In this document: piece by piece, positions 10,329 through 20,190 of the stretch
How positions within the stretch are numbered: position 1 is the stretch's first letter
Layout: every line of letters starts with the position of its first letter
Assembly (NCBI RefSeq): GCF_000003605.2
Contig: NW_003128862.1
Location: 5,951-27,258, forward strand
Direction of reading: 5' to 3'
DNA from: Saccoglossus kowalevskii
Lineage: Eukaryota > Hemichordata > Enteropneusta > Harrimaniidae
DNA length: 21,308 bases
Notes under the pieces: model-generated
The model's database searches: none
What the model saw: the letters and a program-made list of their open reading frames with translations, nothing else
What the model was told of the DNA's origin: nothing
Made by a program: the position numbers and the translations under genes

Positions 10329-10740
10329 TATTATGTATATGATTTTGCAACGTGCGAATACTATAACATGTCTACATGTCGTTAATATCGTACTGCGCAT
10401 GTCTCGTGATCCCCCACCAAAAGGTCGTTAAGTGCAAACGTTCAGTGAATAGACGTGTGATGTGTGCAAAAGGTCGAGTTCGTTGAATATCCATTGAAAG
10501 CATTGCCATTAGTTGCATTGATCCACAGTTGTGGTATGCATATGAAAATAGGAGCGGCAACCGATTTAGAAAAAAAACCGCTGTGTGCGTATCGTTTGCC
10601 ATTTCGTGACTCCAGGAGTAAGTGTGAAAATACAGTTTAAAAAGAGAGCGTATGATGGAGCGTATGCATGGGCAAGAAAGTGAATGGACGCTATCGCTAT
10701 TTTCCAACGTCTCCAGTTATATTACCTGAAAAAGCGTGGA
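10329..10740 (-). promoter_or_regulatory. Presumed PBLD 5' leader and promoter region
   Basis: Sequence immediately upstream of the PBLD start on the minus strand. I see no convincing TATA box or initiator, so the transcription start cannot be placed. The assignment rests on position only. The minus-strand open frame covering 10372-10707 has no recognisable product. Confidence 0.3.
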
Positions 10741-13700
10741 CGAATTCCGAGTTGCTCGGCGTGATTATACATACAATAGAACACGCGGTATTTCCTGTGC
10801 ACAACGTGCTATTCGGATTAGATCTTGACTAAACGAAGACAATATTCGCAGAGACGAGATCAGAAACAGAGGAACGGTCTGGTTTCAATATAGTAAGTAA
10901 AAAGCAATGTTTTCCCCACCGTTTATTTTTCATTAATTTTGAATTATTTTCCTGAAACTCAAACAATGATGTGGACGTAAAGACGAGATGGCATTGTGCA
11001 CACTGAAGGGGGTACTCTGACACTGAGAAGCCCTGCGGAATGTTTTTGAGGAATGATTACTCTTATATGTAATGGTAATACCTGGGGGCAGGGGCGAAAA
11101 TTCTCCCAATACAAGTGACTTCGGGAAAGTATGTCAGCGACCCACCTCGCGACTAATTCAAGAATCATACTCGTCGCTTTAAGTGCCTCCAAATTAATAC
11201 GTTCAAAAGTGTCGTTGCCTTTTATCATTAATAATAATAATAATATAAAATAAATGAGTTGGTAGAGTGGTTGCTAGAAAACCAGGAAATTTCCCCCAAC
11301 TTAACTGCGCACATCAATTGCCATGGTAAATAGAACACACGTAGAGGCAGGCAGCCTGGGTTTTCTAGAGTGTTCGATTAATTATAGTACACGATATACT
11401 CTATATAAACGATTTTATGAACGCATGGTGGCCTTTATCATTACAAATGCCTTGTACGACATATGTGACCTCCGAGACATGATGAAATACCGCCGCATGC
11501 CTGCATACAGGTTATAGTAATTGCAGGTCTCAACTAAGAGGTTAAAAGGATTCGTTAGATTTATTGGGGTTCGCAATTTAAGAGCTGCTTGCCATATATG
11601 CAGACACAAGTTAGTGTGAAAACGGCGCATTACTCAAGCCTCGCCCCTTACCTCTACTTGTCATAATGTCAACTAACGCGAATATTCCAATAAGGAAAAT
11701 GTCATGATCGTGAAACATCATTCAACTTATTCGGCCTGCTTTTATAAGTATAATTTACACTGATCAACTCTATTTCGAATTATTGCCATAGAAACAAAAC
11801 ATATATTTGATTCTATAAGCATGGTCATGTTTTGTTTCTGTTATACAAATCATCGGGATTCGCACTAACCTTCTATGGGTATTGTCAACCTATTCATAAA
11901 GTGCATAATACTGTATACATACGTACACAGGCATTCCGTTGCAGAATTGGCGCTCGTTGACAATTTTGAAGTATATCTCATCTGACATTCTGTGACATAT
12001 TGGTGAAAGCTAAATCATGTCGTACACCATCATAGGGAATTCATCTTTCACCAGACCTGATTAATGAGATTGGCTAATTTATGGAAACACTGGATGGGTG
12101 ATTCTAGTGAGTTGAGTGCTTAATCATTATTGTTTACTCGGTGAGAATTATGCCGATTAGATTGGGTTGGGCGTGTGTTTAATCGCAAAAGTAATGCCAT
12201 AATAGGCGGAGCGATGTTTCATCACTCCGATAACACAAAGATGTTAATAATATTGTATCCAATCTCACTCTGCCAGTTTGTTTTGTTTTTTTACAAATTA
12301 AAACAAATCGCGTCGTGTATATAATGTTTGCGATCATGCTGAATTTGGCGTTCTTAAATCAAAAATGCCAAAATTGTGACAAATATTGATATTAAAATAT
12401 AGTATCATCACATTATGATATGTCTATATATAACGGGGGATGTGCTGATATTAATTTATTATTTAAAATATGACATGGGATGTGTTGAATTTAGGCAACA
12501 ATATTGGTATATAAGTTGTTTAAACACCGGTGCCATGCTGCCATACCACGACAATGTATCGTCGCATTTCACCAGAACTACACGGTGGGTAGGTTCGACG
12601 TTGCAATGTGATGTGTGTGGGAGCGTTTAATCGGTTATTACTTTCGCCGAAATGTTTATAATACTCGTCGTTGCAAAGTTGGTCACTGATATCCTTGTTG
12701 CTCTGTTGTACCAGCAACGTCTGTTCGGGTGCTACCATTAACGACTGTCTCAAATGATCGTTTTATTTTTGCGGCGTATATGCAATTTAGTAATATGTAG
12801 TGATCGCTGAATTCAATGCCCATACCATGCGGACCCAGCAATAACTCCCGCGTTCTTCTTACTCATTCCTTCCGTCCAGGGAAAAGGACAACAATTTTGT
12901 AATTGGCGCCATTTTGGGAGTCTTATCGTACATGGTACCTACATCGATGTGCCAAAACTCCGGCTTGAGAGCTTTAAAATGTGGTCATGTGACGAAATTG
13001 AGCATATAATTGACCAATAACAAAGCATCTTGGACACAAAGCCAGGACAAAGAAGTGTGGCAAGCATGGCGGTTTGGAAACTCATATGTTAGCTGAATCC
13101 TGTTGGAATCAAACTGGTAAATCTCACTTGGAAAACACCGTACCAATGCACTGAGCACGGTAAGCAATATTTCCTGCTTCCAGTTACATTTTGGAGAAGA
13201 AATTTAGTGACTGAACGGATAATGGATTCTTAATCAATGTCTTTGTTAATATCGCGTGCCCACGAGGGCGAAGATAGGGCTCGCAAATTTTAGTTTTTTT
13301 CCTTCTCAGTCGTCGACAAATTGCTTGAATCAACTCGCATTCCATTGGGGGTGTGGCACTTTCAACGTTATAAGTCACGTGAAGCTCGGAAAATGTATAT
13401 TTCAAGCATATAACGCTCATTCAGAGTCGTAAATTGTGTCCGGAAAACATCGCAGGAAAGGTTCCTTATTGTTCAGAGATTTCTACGATGCGATATGTCG
13501 CCTATCGCTTTTGCTGTCTAGCCTAGCTTAACCACGGTTCTCACGGATCGATCCGAGTTGTTTTTTTATTGCCCTGCTTCTCGTCTGTCCGCCTCTATGT
13601 GTTCTCAATGGTGGTATACATGGCTGGGTTATTACTTGCACTCAGATACGGCGTCTGGGTTTCATTGTGCAACTCATTTGCTCAAGTACTCTTCGTCGTT

Positions 13701-14486
13701 TTTCCGTTATCCATGCTCGAAGACATTTCGTCTTGTTCAATGGTATACCTTTGCCAAATACAAGAAAATCCTATTTGTTGGACTATCATAGACGGCGAGT
13801 GTATCAGTTCAGGACGTTTATGCGTTGACTTAGTGTCCCTGAATCAAGGCTTATCGGTAAATCGTAGCTTCAAGAAAAAAAATACTCCTTTTAACATCGC
13901 ACAACTATAGGAGCTGTGAACAGGGGAATGTATTAAGACTCAAAGAGCTTACTTTATGTTGCAATATCAGTATAATCACTGAAGATATTCGACTCTTCCG
14001 TCGCTTATGTGAAACGTTCAATTTGAGCAAACACATCGAGTATTCTACAGACAGAGCTTGGAAATCGATGCCAGGTACTCAGGGTAGTGTTTACAAACAC
14101 TCGAGAAAAGTGCTTATCTTCATGTTCGGAGCGTAATCTTACCCACGACTGTATGCGAAAATTGATTTTTTGGAAGCACAATTCTTTCCGTTCTCCGTTT
14201 AAGGTGTTAGAGAGAACCTTAAATTGAAATTGTCATATTGTTTTTGGTAATCGAACTGCTGTTCTCATTGGGAAAACTAAAGGCTCATATTTTCACATTT
14301 AAACGTGTTCTTGGCATTCATTTGTCAATGTCTTGGTATCTTTTCGACCACGTACTTCTCAGTCAAGTTTAAAAACCTACAGAGAAGAGATCGTTTTGCT
14401 ATTATTCAAATATCTGAAAATATTCTAGAGACGGAGAACAAAAAACTAGCGCAGTGTATTCTAGTTGGTGCTTTCTTTAACCAACC
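10741..14486. other. Intergenic, PBLD side; no gene seen
   Basis: No homology-bearing exon was recognised on either strand. Contents: a short (AAT)n run at 11229-11242; a perfect 13-bp inverted repeat, AGAAACAAAACAT at 11790-11802 with its complement at 11827-11839; and overlapping plus-strand open frames at 13558-13910. The longer of these (113 residues) has hydrophobic stretches but no known domain, and its length is within chance for this composition. Confidence 0.5.
11790..11839. repeat. Perfect 13-bp inverted repeat (stem-loop)
   Basis: AGAAACAAAACAT at 11790-11802 pairs perfectly with ATGTTTTGTTTCT at 11827-11839 across a 24-base loop. Pairing does not extend beyond the arms, so this is shorter than a usual miRNA precursor. 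It may be the remnant of a fold-back transposon. Confidence 0.6.
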
Positions 14487-14501
14487 ATTTGCATACAGCT
14501 G
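14487..14501. promoter_or_regulatory. POU octamer next to CAGCTG E-box
   Basis: ATTTGCAT at 14487-14494 is followed one base later by CAGCTG at 14496-14501, in the context ACAGCTGGT. That matches nine of ten positions of the Atoh1 E-box-associated motif as I recall it. It lies 4.6 kb upstream of the atonal gene. Binding is inferred from motif only. Confidence 0.3.
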
Positions 14502-15424
14502 GTCTAGACTTGGATGCTGCTTGACAATAAAAACAGGTTGGACCTTATTCTGACCCCGCAGTTTAACAGGCGTTTCCCCGCAATGTTTCGTATATAATCA
14601 CCCCCTGAAATTAGTTATTTGTGTGCAATGCACATGATATCGACAGTGCGTCTGGCAACACTTTTGTTAGCCTGCGTGGGAAGAGAGAGCCCAAGCCAAC
14701 ACGAGTCTCTCGGTAGAACATGTAAATTAATTATGTATATAATAATTGTTTCAGCGCACGAAGCGTGCAAGTAGGCTGTTTATAAACGAATTTTGTTCAA
14801 TGAAAATTTGGTGAACGTAACAAGCAACTCGATTCTGTATATTGATTGCATCTATTTGATTCGTATTAAGCTACTACTAGAACATAATGAACTATTGATA
14901 TCTTTTGTTGATAGTTTTTGCTCACAGTGTCATTGCGATCTGGTGACGTCCACTACTCTGGTATTGTAAATCCCTTGAATCGCGTCATAAGTTAAAAATG
15001 TTGAAGCCGAATGTCCACTTTTGTAGCACGTGGCGTTATAGTTTTGTTATTCCCTTATTTTGCGTCATTTTGATAATTCGGTGAACACCTGGACTAGTAA
15101 TTAGTAAACTGGTAATGTGTCAACATCTCCAATTCTAATGTTTTAATTGTACGGGTTGTTTTTCGTTAGCGGAGCGCACCGTGTATTTGATGGTATTATA
15201 GGAGTTTAGAGTTTGTTTCGTGCTGTGTAAGGTATGAATGACTACCGCCGCTAAACGCACTAAAATGCACCCGCCCCCACCAGAATGTTGTTTCTATGTT
15301 TAACACCGTAATAGGGGATATTTTGTCTTCGTCGAAAACTCAAGCATATTTCAATGAACTGTACACCAAAGTTTCGTCGTAGTGGGATAGCAATTGTTTT
15401 GCAGTAACCTTGTTATGTAATAAC

Positions 15425-15503
<79 letters not shown>

Positions 15504-16207
15504 AGTGAAAGTCTTCTTGTGAGGGGCTTCCGTAACGGTTCCATACATATATATCATAGCTACCGGACAGTATTCTGTTCGATGATATTAGATCGCCTCT
15601 GCTATCGGTTAACTTAAGGGGAGTGTCGTTGATTTTAGAAAATTAAGAGCGTTTCGTAAACAACAGACTGGCAATCAAAATTATAATTCCTATATTTATT
15701 CACGTATTTAAAATCGTTAACATGGTGAGCAATAATAATTGATATTCCCAACAAAACTTTGCATAATGATAGAAACATCGACGCACGAACATGGGGGTGG
15801 ATTGCGATGTTCAGCCAACTAGTGAAGCATGGAACGAGATCAGACTGACTTGTATTACTACTAAAACCATCCAAGCATGCATTAGTAAAACAGAACCTAT
15901 GCCCCTTTGACTTCCAAATCTCGCGGGTGTACTTAATAAACCTCCTATCGCACGTCAGATATATGTTGTATTGGTATTTCGAAGTCTCGCTCGCTATCAT
16001 TTTCTGCCCGTAACCAACTGCATGGCCATTCGTTCACCTGTAATCCAAACACTGGCCAAAACAGTATTCGATCTCCACCACACTGTCAATATATAAATAA
16101 CCATGCTGGCCTCTTAGTTCGTTGCTTAGTTTAATGTTATACATTACACGATAAACAGTTACAGTATATGTGTTCAACTACATTATGTATTTACAGGTTC
16201 ATGTCAT
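14502..16207. other. Intergenic; no gene seen
   Basis: Contains an RBPJ/Su(H)-type CGTGGGAA at 14675-14682 and the (AAT)n array described separately. A 121-residue minus-strand open frame at 15635-16000 shows no recognisable domain, and about one frame of that size is expected by chance in a window of this size and composition. Confidence 0.5.
15424..15500. repeat. (AAT)n microsatellite
   Basis: Some twenty-two or more AAT units, ending with a few GATAAT variants. The poly-tyrosine open frame on the minus strand is an artefact of this array. Confidence 0.98.
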
Positions 16208-16423
16208 TGACCTTTGTGACAAAACCAAGGTCACGCACAAGGAAATACATTGAGTCATTTAACATAGAAATCAATATTTTACAAACCACATAATAACAAA
16301 AAAATGAGGTATAATAATTGATGTAATAAGTGGTGTCAAAGGTCAAAGTTGAATCAATTCCCGATTAACCTTTTTAAGAATTATGTAACCATGCTGGAGT
16401 TGAACTGCGTATACCATGACCTT
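16208..16423. promoter_or_regulatory. Cluster of four nuclear-receptor half-sites
   Basis: TGACCT at 16208-16213, AGGTCA at 16228-16233 (as CCAAGGTCA), AGGTCA at 16340-16345 continuing as AGGTCA-A-AGTTGA (a DR1-like pair), and TGACCT at 16418-16423 (CAAGGTCATG on the minus strand, an FTZ-F1/ERR-like monomer site). About 0.1 such hexamers are expected in 216 bases. It lies 2.7 kb upstream of the atonal start, so it is a candidate enhancer. No binding evidence can come from sequence alone. Confidence 0.35.
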
Positions 16424-16582
16424 GCATCAAGGGTGTTTAGAGAGACAATACTCATCCTTGTCATGTGGGATGCTGACAATTTAACGTGAGAATATCCAAC
16501 ACTTGTTTGAGGGACCCGTAATTTTTTTAATACCATTGACATTGTTGTGTGCATTGATTTTAATTGTCAAAGTACGTATACA

Positions 16583-16721
16583 TACCGTAAAATCAAAACT
16601 GGTATGATTTTATTGTCTTATTGTTATTTTACATGTTCACATGGATTTAATTTTGGAGGATTTATTTATCAGTAGAAATAGCGATATTAAAACGCAGTGA
16701 ATAATTAATACGTTCACAGTA
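16583..16721. mobile_element. TA-flanked MITE family, copy C (internally deleted)
   Basis: The left end is TACCGTAAAATC and the right end (reversed) TACTGTGAACG followed by TTAATTATTCACTGCGTTTT, matching copies A and B. It is about 70 bp shorter than copy B, so it has probably lost internal sequence. It lies in the atonal upstream region. Confidence 0.75.
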
Positions 16722-16902
16722 CCTTGAAATAATTCACAGAACAAAAAATGCATATTCTGAAATGTTCATTAATAACGTATTTAGCGAGTTTTCAAACTGT
16801 CGATTGCCTCCCATAATGCGTTTGCTTCCAAATCCCTTATAATGTAACGTATATAACAGCCCCCCTCCGTTCTTTTCATTGACACGTCAACGCAAGTCTG
16901 TT

Positions 16903-16916
16903 ATTGCCATGGTAAC
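16903..16916. promoter_or_regulatory. RFX X-box-like site
   Basis: ATTGCC-AT-GGTAAC fits the X-box layout of two inverted half-sites with a two-base spacer. It lies 2.2 kb upstream of atonal and six bases before a CAGCTG E-box. Similar sites occur at 5216, 5514 and 8591 inside PBLD intron 1. Confidence 0.35.
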
Positions 16917-18540
16917 ATATTCAGCTGTGTTCCGCCTTGTGTCGCCATTGTAGTGATGCAGGTAACCAAGCTTACTAGTGGAGAAAAACGGTCGTTGTTG
17001 TGACGTCGAAAGAAAAAAAATATCTTGAAATCATACAGACGTCTCACATTTTGATTTTTTTATGTGAAGACGTTGCGTTTAGCGTTGTGTTTTGACATAC
17101 TCGACAATCAATTTAAACATGCATGTTCATCTCACGAAGACGCCAGTATTTAATATGAAGGTCGACATGCAGGTCATTTAAATTAGACTCAATTAAATCC
17201 ACCATTTTTTTTTTTTACTAAAGCCAAAAAAAACTTTCTAACTCCACATTATGATTGGTATCACTAATACAGTGGCTATTCCTGAACTGTTTTAATTGTG
17301 GTTATAGTTCAACCGCGGAGAAAAAAAATACAACGTGACTTAATTAGAGCGACATCATCATAAGACCTTCTGAACACGAACAGAGTCTTATGTATTATTT
17401 GTGTGTATCCTTTCTCCCCTCTGTAGTAACACCGCCATTCACACTCGTGTTTGCGTTCTCACGTACAATTGGAGATGAATATAATATCGATCGCCTCCAA
17501 TTTTCATAGGTCACCGGTGACGTTTTATCTTAGTCTCAAGTTGTCACTCAAAAAAACAAAAGCAACCCTATAAGTTACAAGCATTTTAGGAGCAACAACC
17601 TATAACACAACACGGTCGCTGGAATTTCTCGTTTTAAATTGACATAACGTATTGCTTCGATTAGAATAAAAATGGATTTCCATGTACACAAGAAACAAAA
17701 ACTAAAGTAACTGTGCAGGTGGAGTTTCTGAAGTTGTACGTGATCGAAATGCCAAGTACAGTAGCGTGTTGTTCCTTCCTCAAGTACCGAAACCAGATCA
17801 CATGCGTGGAATTCAATAAATGCCCCCTCTCTCCGCGCCAGAAAAACCTGTTGAATATGCTTTAAATGTATACGTGCGCAACACTATAATTTCTGTGCTT
17901 AGTTTGTTGTAATTGAGTTTTTAATTGTGACTAATACGAGGACAATTACGTCGATTTCCTAAATGCTGCACTCTTAATGGGTTCGTTTTCTGAAACGTAA
18001 AAGCACGGACATCAATCACAACATCAAATTGGTGAGCAGTCCGTATGGGAGACACATGAACATACCTACAACATTTAGAGAAAATGCTATAACAAATTAT
18101 GTAAATGACTAATCATAACAATTATATCAATAACACGAGAAAAAAAAGGTTGCCCAGGAATTGCAATTCGGGAAGCGTTTAGCAAATTTTTCGCCAATCC
18201 GGATATGACATTGTTTCGCACTATGCGTGGGCTTCTTTATTTATTTTTTCTTTAACTGGGGCTATGATCAGAGTTTTGACTACACTTTATAAGAACAATG
18301 CAATTATCGTGTAGCTTTTTTTCCTTCTTTAAATCCCACATGTGTTTTGATTCCACGCTTTCGCGACGATGTGATCACCTATGTTGTATTGACCTGGGAT
18401 GTCACGCAGTCGTATGCAGAACTGGGGCGTCGACCTTCCCTGGCCATCAGTATGTTTCGGTCTTCCTTTGCCATCATCTGTTTCGATCTCGTTTTTCTAT
18501 TACCTATTACGACCTCTCCTTGTAATCACCTGTTTGCTGT

Positions 18541-18590
18541 CTTTATTTTCTTCTTTTTTTTTTATTTTCTTTTTTCTTTTTTTTTTTGCG
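18541..18590. repeat. T-rich pyrimidine tract
   Basis: Nearly pure T with scattered C, apart from one A, for about 50 bases. It lies 0.5 kb upstream of the atonal gene. Low complexity; it inflates the open frames that cross it. Confidence 0.85.
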
Positions 18591-18920
18591 TAACGATAGT
18601 TTGGGTGAAATATTTTAACGTAAGTGTCGAGTAAATGGAGTAAGAACGCGCTGTCATGTTGATGTGTTTATATTAGTTGTTTAGTTTCATCTAATCTTGT
18701 AAGGACGGTGTCTTATTGTTGCCATGATACACAACACTTAATTCAACCTTGCTTAGGTTTAATATTTTTTCCGTTCTTTATATTTTTTCTTCTGTCGATA
18801 TTATTCAGTGTTTTGCATTTCCGTAATGTCGGGTGGCAAATCCATTTAGCCCCGATGTGATGTTTGTAGCACTGTGGGATTGGGGTTTGGGTGTTCCATT
18901 ATGCCGCTGGCCTTAATGTG

Positions 18921-19030
18921 ATTGGTCCACACTGCATTCAAATGACGAATGCTTTAACTTTGCTCACGCTTTTTTTTTAAATGAACGTATACTGAAAGCC
19001 GTGCAGGTCTTTGCCCCAGAACCGATCTCC
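18921..19030 (+). promoter_or_regulatory. Candidate atonal core promoter (CCAAT plus TATA-like)
   Basis: An inverted CCAAT box (ATTGG) lies at 18921-18925 and a TATA-like TTTAAAT at 18976-18982. Their spacing is normal for a start site near 19005-19015, giving a leader of about 80-90 bases. An E-box CAAATG at 18939-18944 lies between them and could serve autoregulation, which is inference. There are no sequence-level data for the actual start. Confidence 0.4.
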
Positions 19031-19092
19031 AAGAACTAGTATTAGCGTGATTTGCTGGTGTTTGTGTTTGCCTGCACCAGAAGCCCCTCAAT

Positions 19093-19584
19093 ATGCAATC
19101 CACTCGCCTGCATCAAAGAGTTGTCATAAAAAGCATCAGTGATACGGCCTCGGCACGTAACCTGGCTTTTCCCACTGCCTGGCTGGAGGAACAGGGCGAA
19201 ACGTCGTATGTGAAGTCCTCGCTGGCAACACGTGCGGGTACTGAGCAACAAAGAAAGTCGTGCAGATCTAAGCCTGGAAATTCCACGTTTGCTACCAAGG
19301 AAAAAACTCCAGTATCTGTCCTGAAGAGGAGGCGGCTTGCAGCCAATGCTAGGGAAAGACGCAGAATGCATGGACTCAATGACGCGTTCGACCAACTGAG
19401 GCAGGTTATCCCATCTCTGAGCGATGACCGTAAACTTTCCAAATACGAAACGTTGCAGATGGCCCAAAGCTACATAACCGCACTCTCAGAACTGTTGCAC
19501 AACGAAGACGAAGACTGCGACATACAGGAAGATGGTGATGACCTTGCGCCCGCAGAACAACTTTGCAACGCTGATTCTCCGTAA
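19093..19584 (+). CDS. atoh1: Atonal-family proneural bHLH transcription factor (Atoh1-type domain), single exon
   Basis: 163 residues with no intron. The ATG has A at -3, and an in-frame TGA lies 15 codons upstream at 19048-19050, which fixes this as the first usable start. Residues 1-77 are low in recognisable features and rich in Ser, Thr, Lys and Arg. The bHLH spans about 78-136. The basic region [19 protein letters not shown] holds the Glu88/Arg91 pair that reads the CANNTG E-box. Helix 1 is [11 protein letters not shown], and the loop and helix 2 read [20 protein letters not shown]. These blocks nearly match vertebrate Atoh1 and differ from Atoh7 (for example MHGLN, FDQLR and MAQ rather than MQGLN, FDRLR and MAL). 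Residues 138-150 form an acidic tail. The family binds DNA as a heterodimer with E proteins and specifies sensory neurons, hair cells or photoreceptors. At 163 residues it is much shorter than fly Atonal or mammalian Atoh1 (over 300) and close to Atoh7 (about 150). Assignment to the atonal family is secure; one-to-one orthology with Atoh1 is not. Confidence 0.96.
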   Translation: MQSTRLHQRVVIKSISDTASARNLAFPTAWLEEQGETSYVKSSLATRAGTEQQRKSCRSKPGNSTFATKEKTPVSVLKRRRLAANARERRRMHGLNDAFDQLRQVIPSLSDDRKLSKYETLQMAQSYITALSELLHNEDEDCDIQEDGDDLAPAEQLCNADSP

Positions 19585-19991
19585 CCATCTGAGGGACACC
19601 CATGCATGACGGATGTTCGGAATCCATAGATGTAAGCACCTATTGAGAACAAAACTGTCTGCACATTACAGAACTGCTGCCTGCATTGTCCAAGATTACG
19701 CCTTTGTCGATTGTTCTTTTCCAACCTCTTGAGACGCAGAACTCTATTCCAAGACTATTTCAAGAAAGAAACCGTCATCATATGTACGACATTCTTTCCA
19801 TTCGATTTCTTGTAAATGACAACAAAAAGGAATGGGCGTCATCGCAACAACAACAACACGTCGAATGGGACGAATTTATTTACCTAATTCAACTGACGAG
19901 ACTGGTATATTGTACTTAATTTATTCTTACTTACATTAGGATGTGATCATCTCTGCCTTTGTCTGAGTTTGATGCTTTGGCTGAGACGCTT

Positions 19992-20040
19992 GTATGGACT
20001 ATTTAGACGGGGGACGTTCTGTACCCCGTCGTCTCCATAC
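19992..20040 (+). other. Two-part stem-loop in presumed atonal 3' UTR
   Basis: The outer stem GTATGGA (19992-19998) pairs with TCCATAC (20034-20040). The inner stem GACGGGG (20006-20012) pairs with CCCCGTC (20024-20030) around an 11-base loop. The internal loop is seven bases against three. If transcribed, it would form a stable RNA hairpin about 0.4 kb after the stop. Confidence 0.45.
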
Positions 20041-20184
20041 TAGGAGGCGGTAGATGTAGAATGGTATTGTGTTTGTTTAGCTCTCACATCGCAATTACTC
20101 TGCAATCATTGATTACTTCTGATTTGATGCTAATTATAATGCAACTCTGTAACTTGAGAAATATGTGAACTAATTTATTCTGAA

Positions 20185-20190
20185 ATTAAA
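20185..20190 (+). terminator. Candidate polyadenylation signal ATTAAA
   Basis: ATTAAA followed within 30 bases by T- and GT-rich sequence, about 0.6 kb after the atonal stop. A canonical AATAAA at 20731-20736 is the alternative and would give a 1.15-kb 3' UTR. Sequence alone does not choose between them. Confidence 0.35.

Larger units (their letters stand above)
16722..18900. other. Atonal upstream region; no gene seen
   Basis: Contains an RFX X-box-like ATTGCCATGGTAAC at 16903-16916, an E-box CAGCTG at 16922-16927, a 12-bp palindrome GTCACCGGTGAC near 17510, and a pyrimidine tract near 18540-18590. The overlapping plus-strand frames at 18298-18634 are T-rich and have no recognisable domain. 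Confidence 0.5.
19585..20190 (+). other. Presumed atonal 3' UTR
   Basis: No further gene-like frame follows the stop codon. The stretch carries a CAA run near 19847 and a strong hairpin at 19992-20040, and ends at a candidate polyadenylation signal. Its limits depend on which signal is used. Confidence 0.45.

Noticed and set aside
10329-10400. In-frame upstream ATG extending PBLD by 24 residues
   Set aside because: The extension does not resemble the family N-terminus, and the ATG at 10328 has the better context.
10021-10431. 136-residue plus-strand open frame
   Set aside because: It is antisense to PBLD exon 1, and the conserved protein is on the minus strand.
13569-13910. 113-residue plus-strand frame with hydrophobic stretches
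   Set aside because: No recognisable domain and no splice or conservation evidence. Its length is near what chance gives in 21 kb of this composition.
15351-15557. Poly-tyrosine minus-strand open frame
   Set aside because: It is the translation of the (AAT)n microsatellite.
15635-16000. 121-residue minus-strand frame
   Set aside because: No recognisable family. About one frame this long is expected by chance.
18298-18634. Overlapping plus-strand frames upstream of atonal
   Set aside because: They depend on a T-rich tract that encodes runs of Phe; no domain is seen.
19042-19467. Long minus-strand open frames across the atonal gene (141, 109, 84 and 77 residues)
   Set aside because: They are antisense to the bHLH coding sequence and have no homology of their own.
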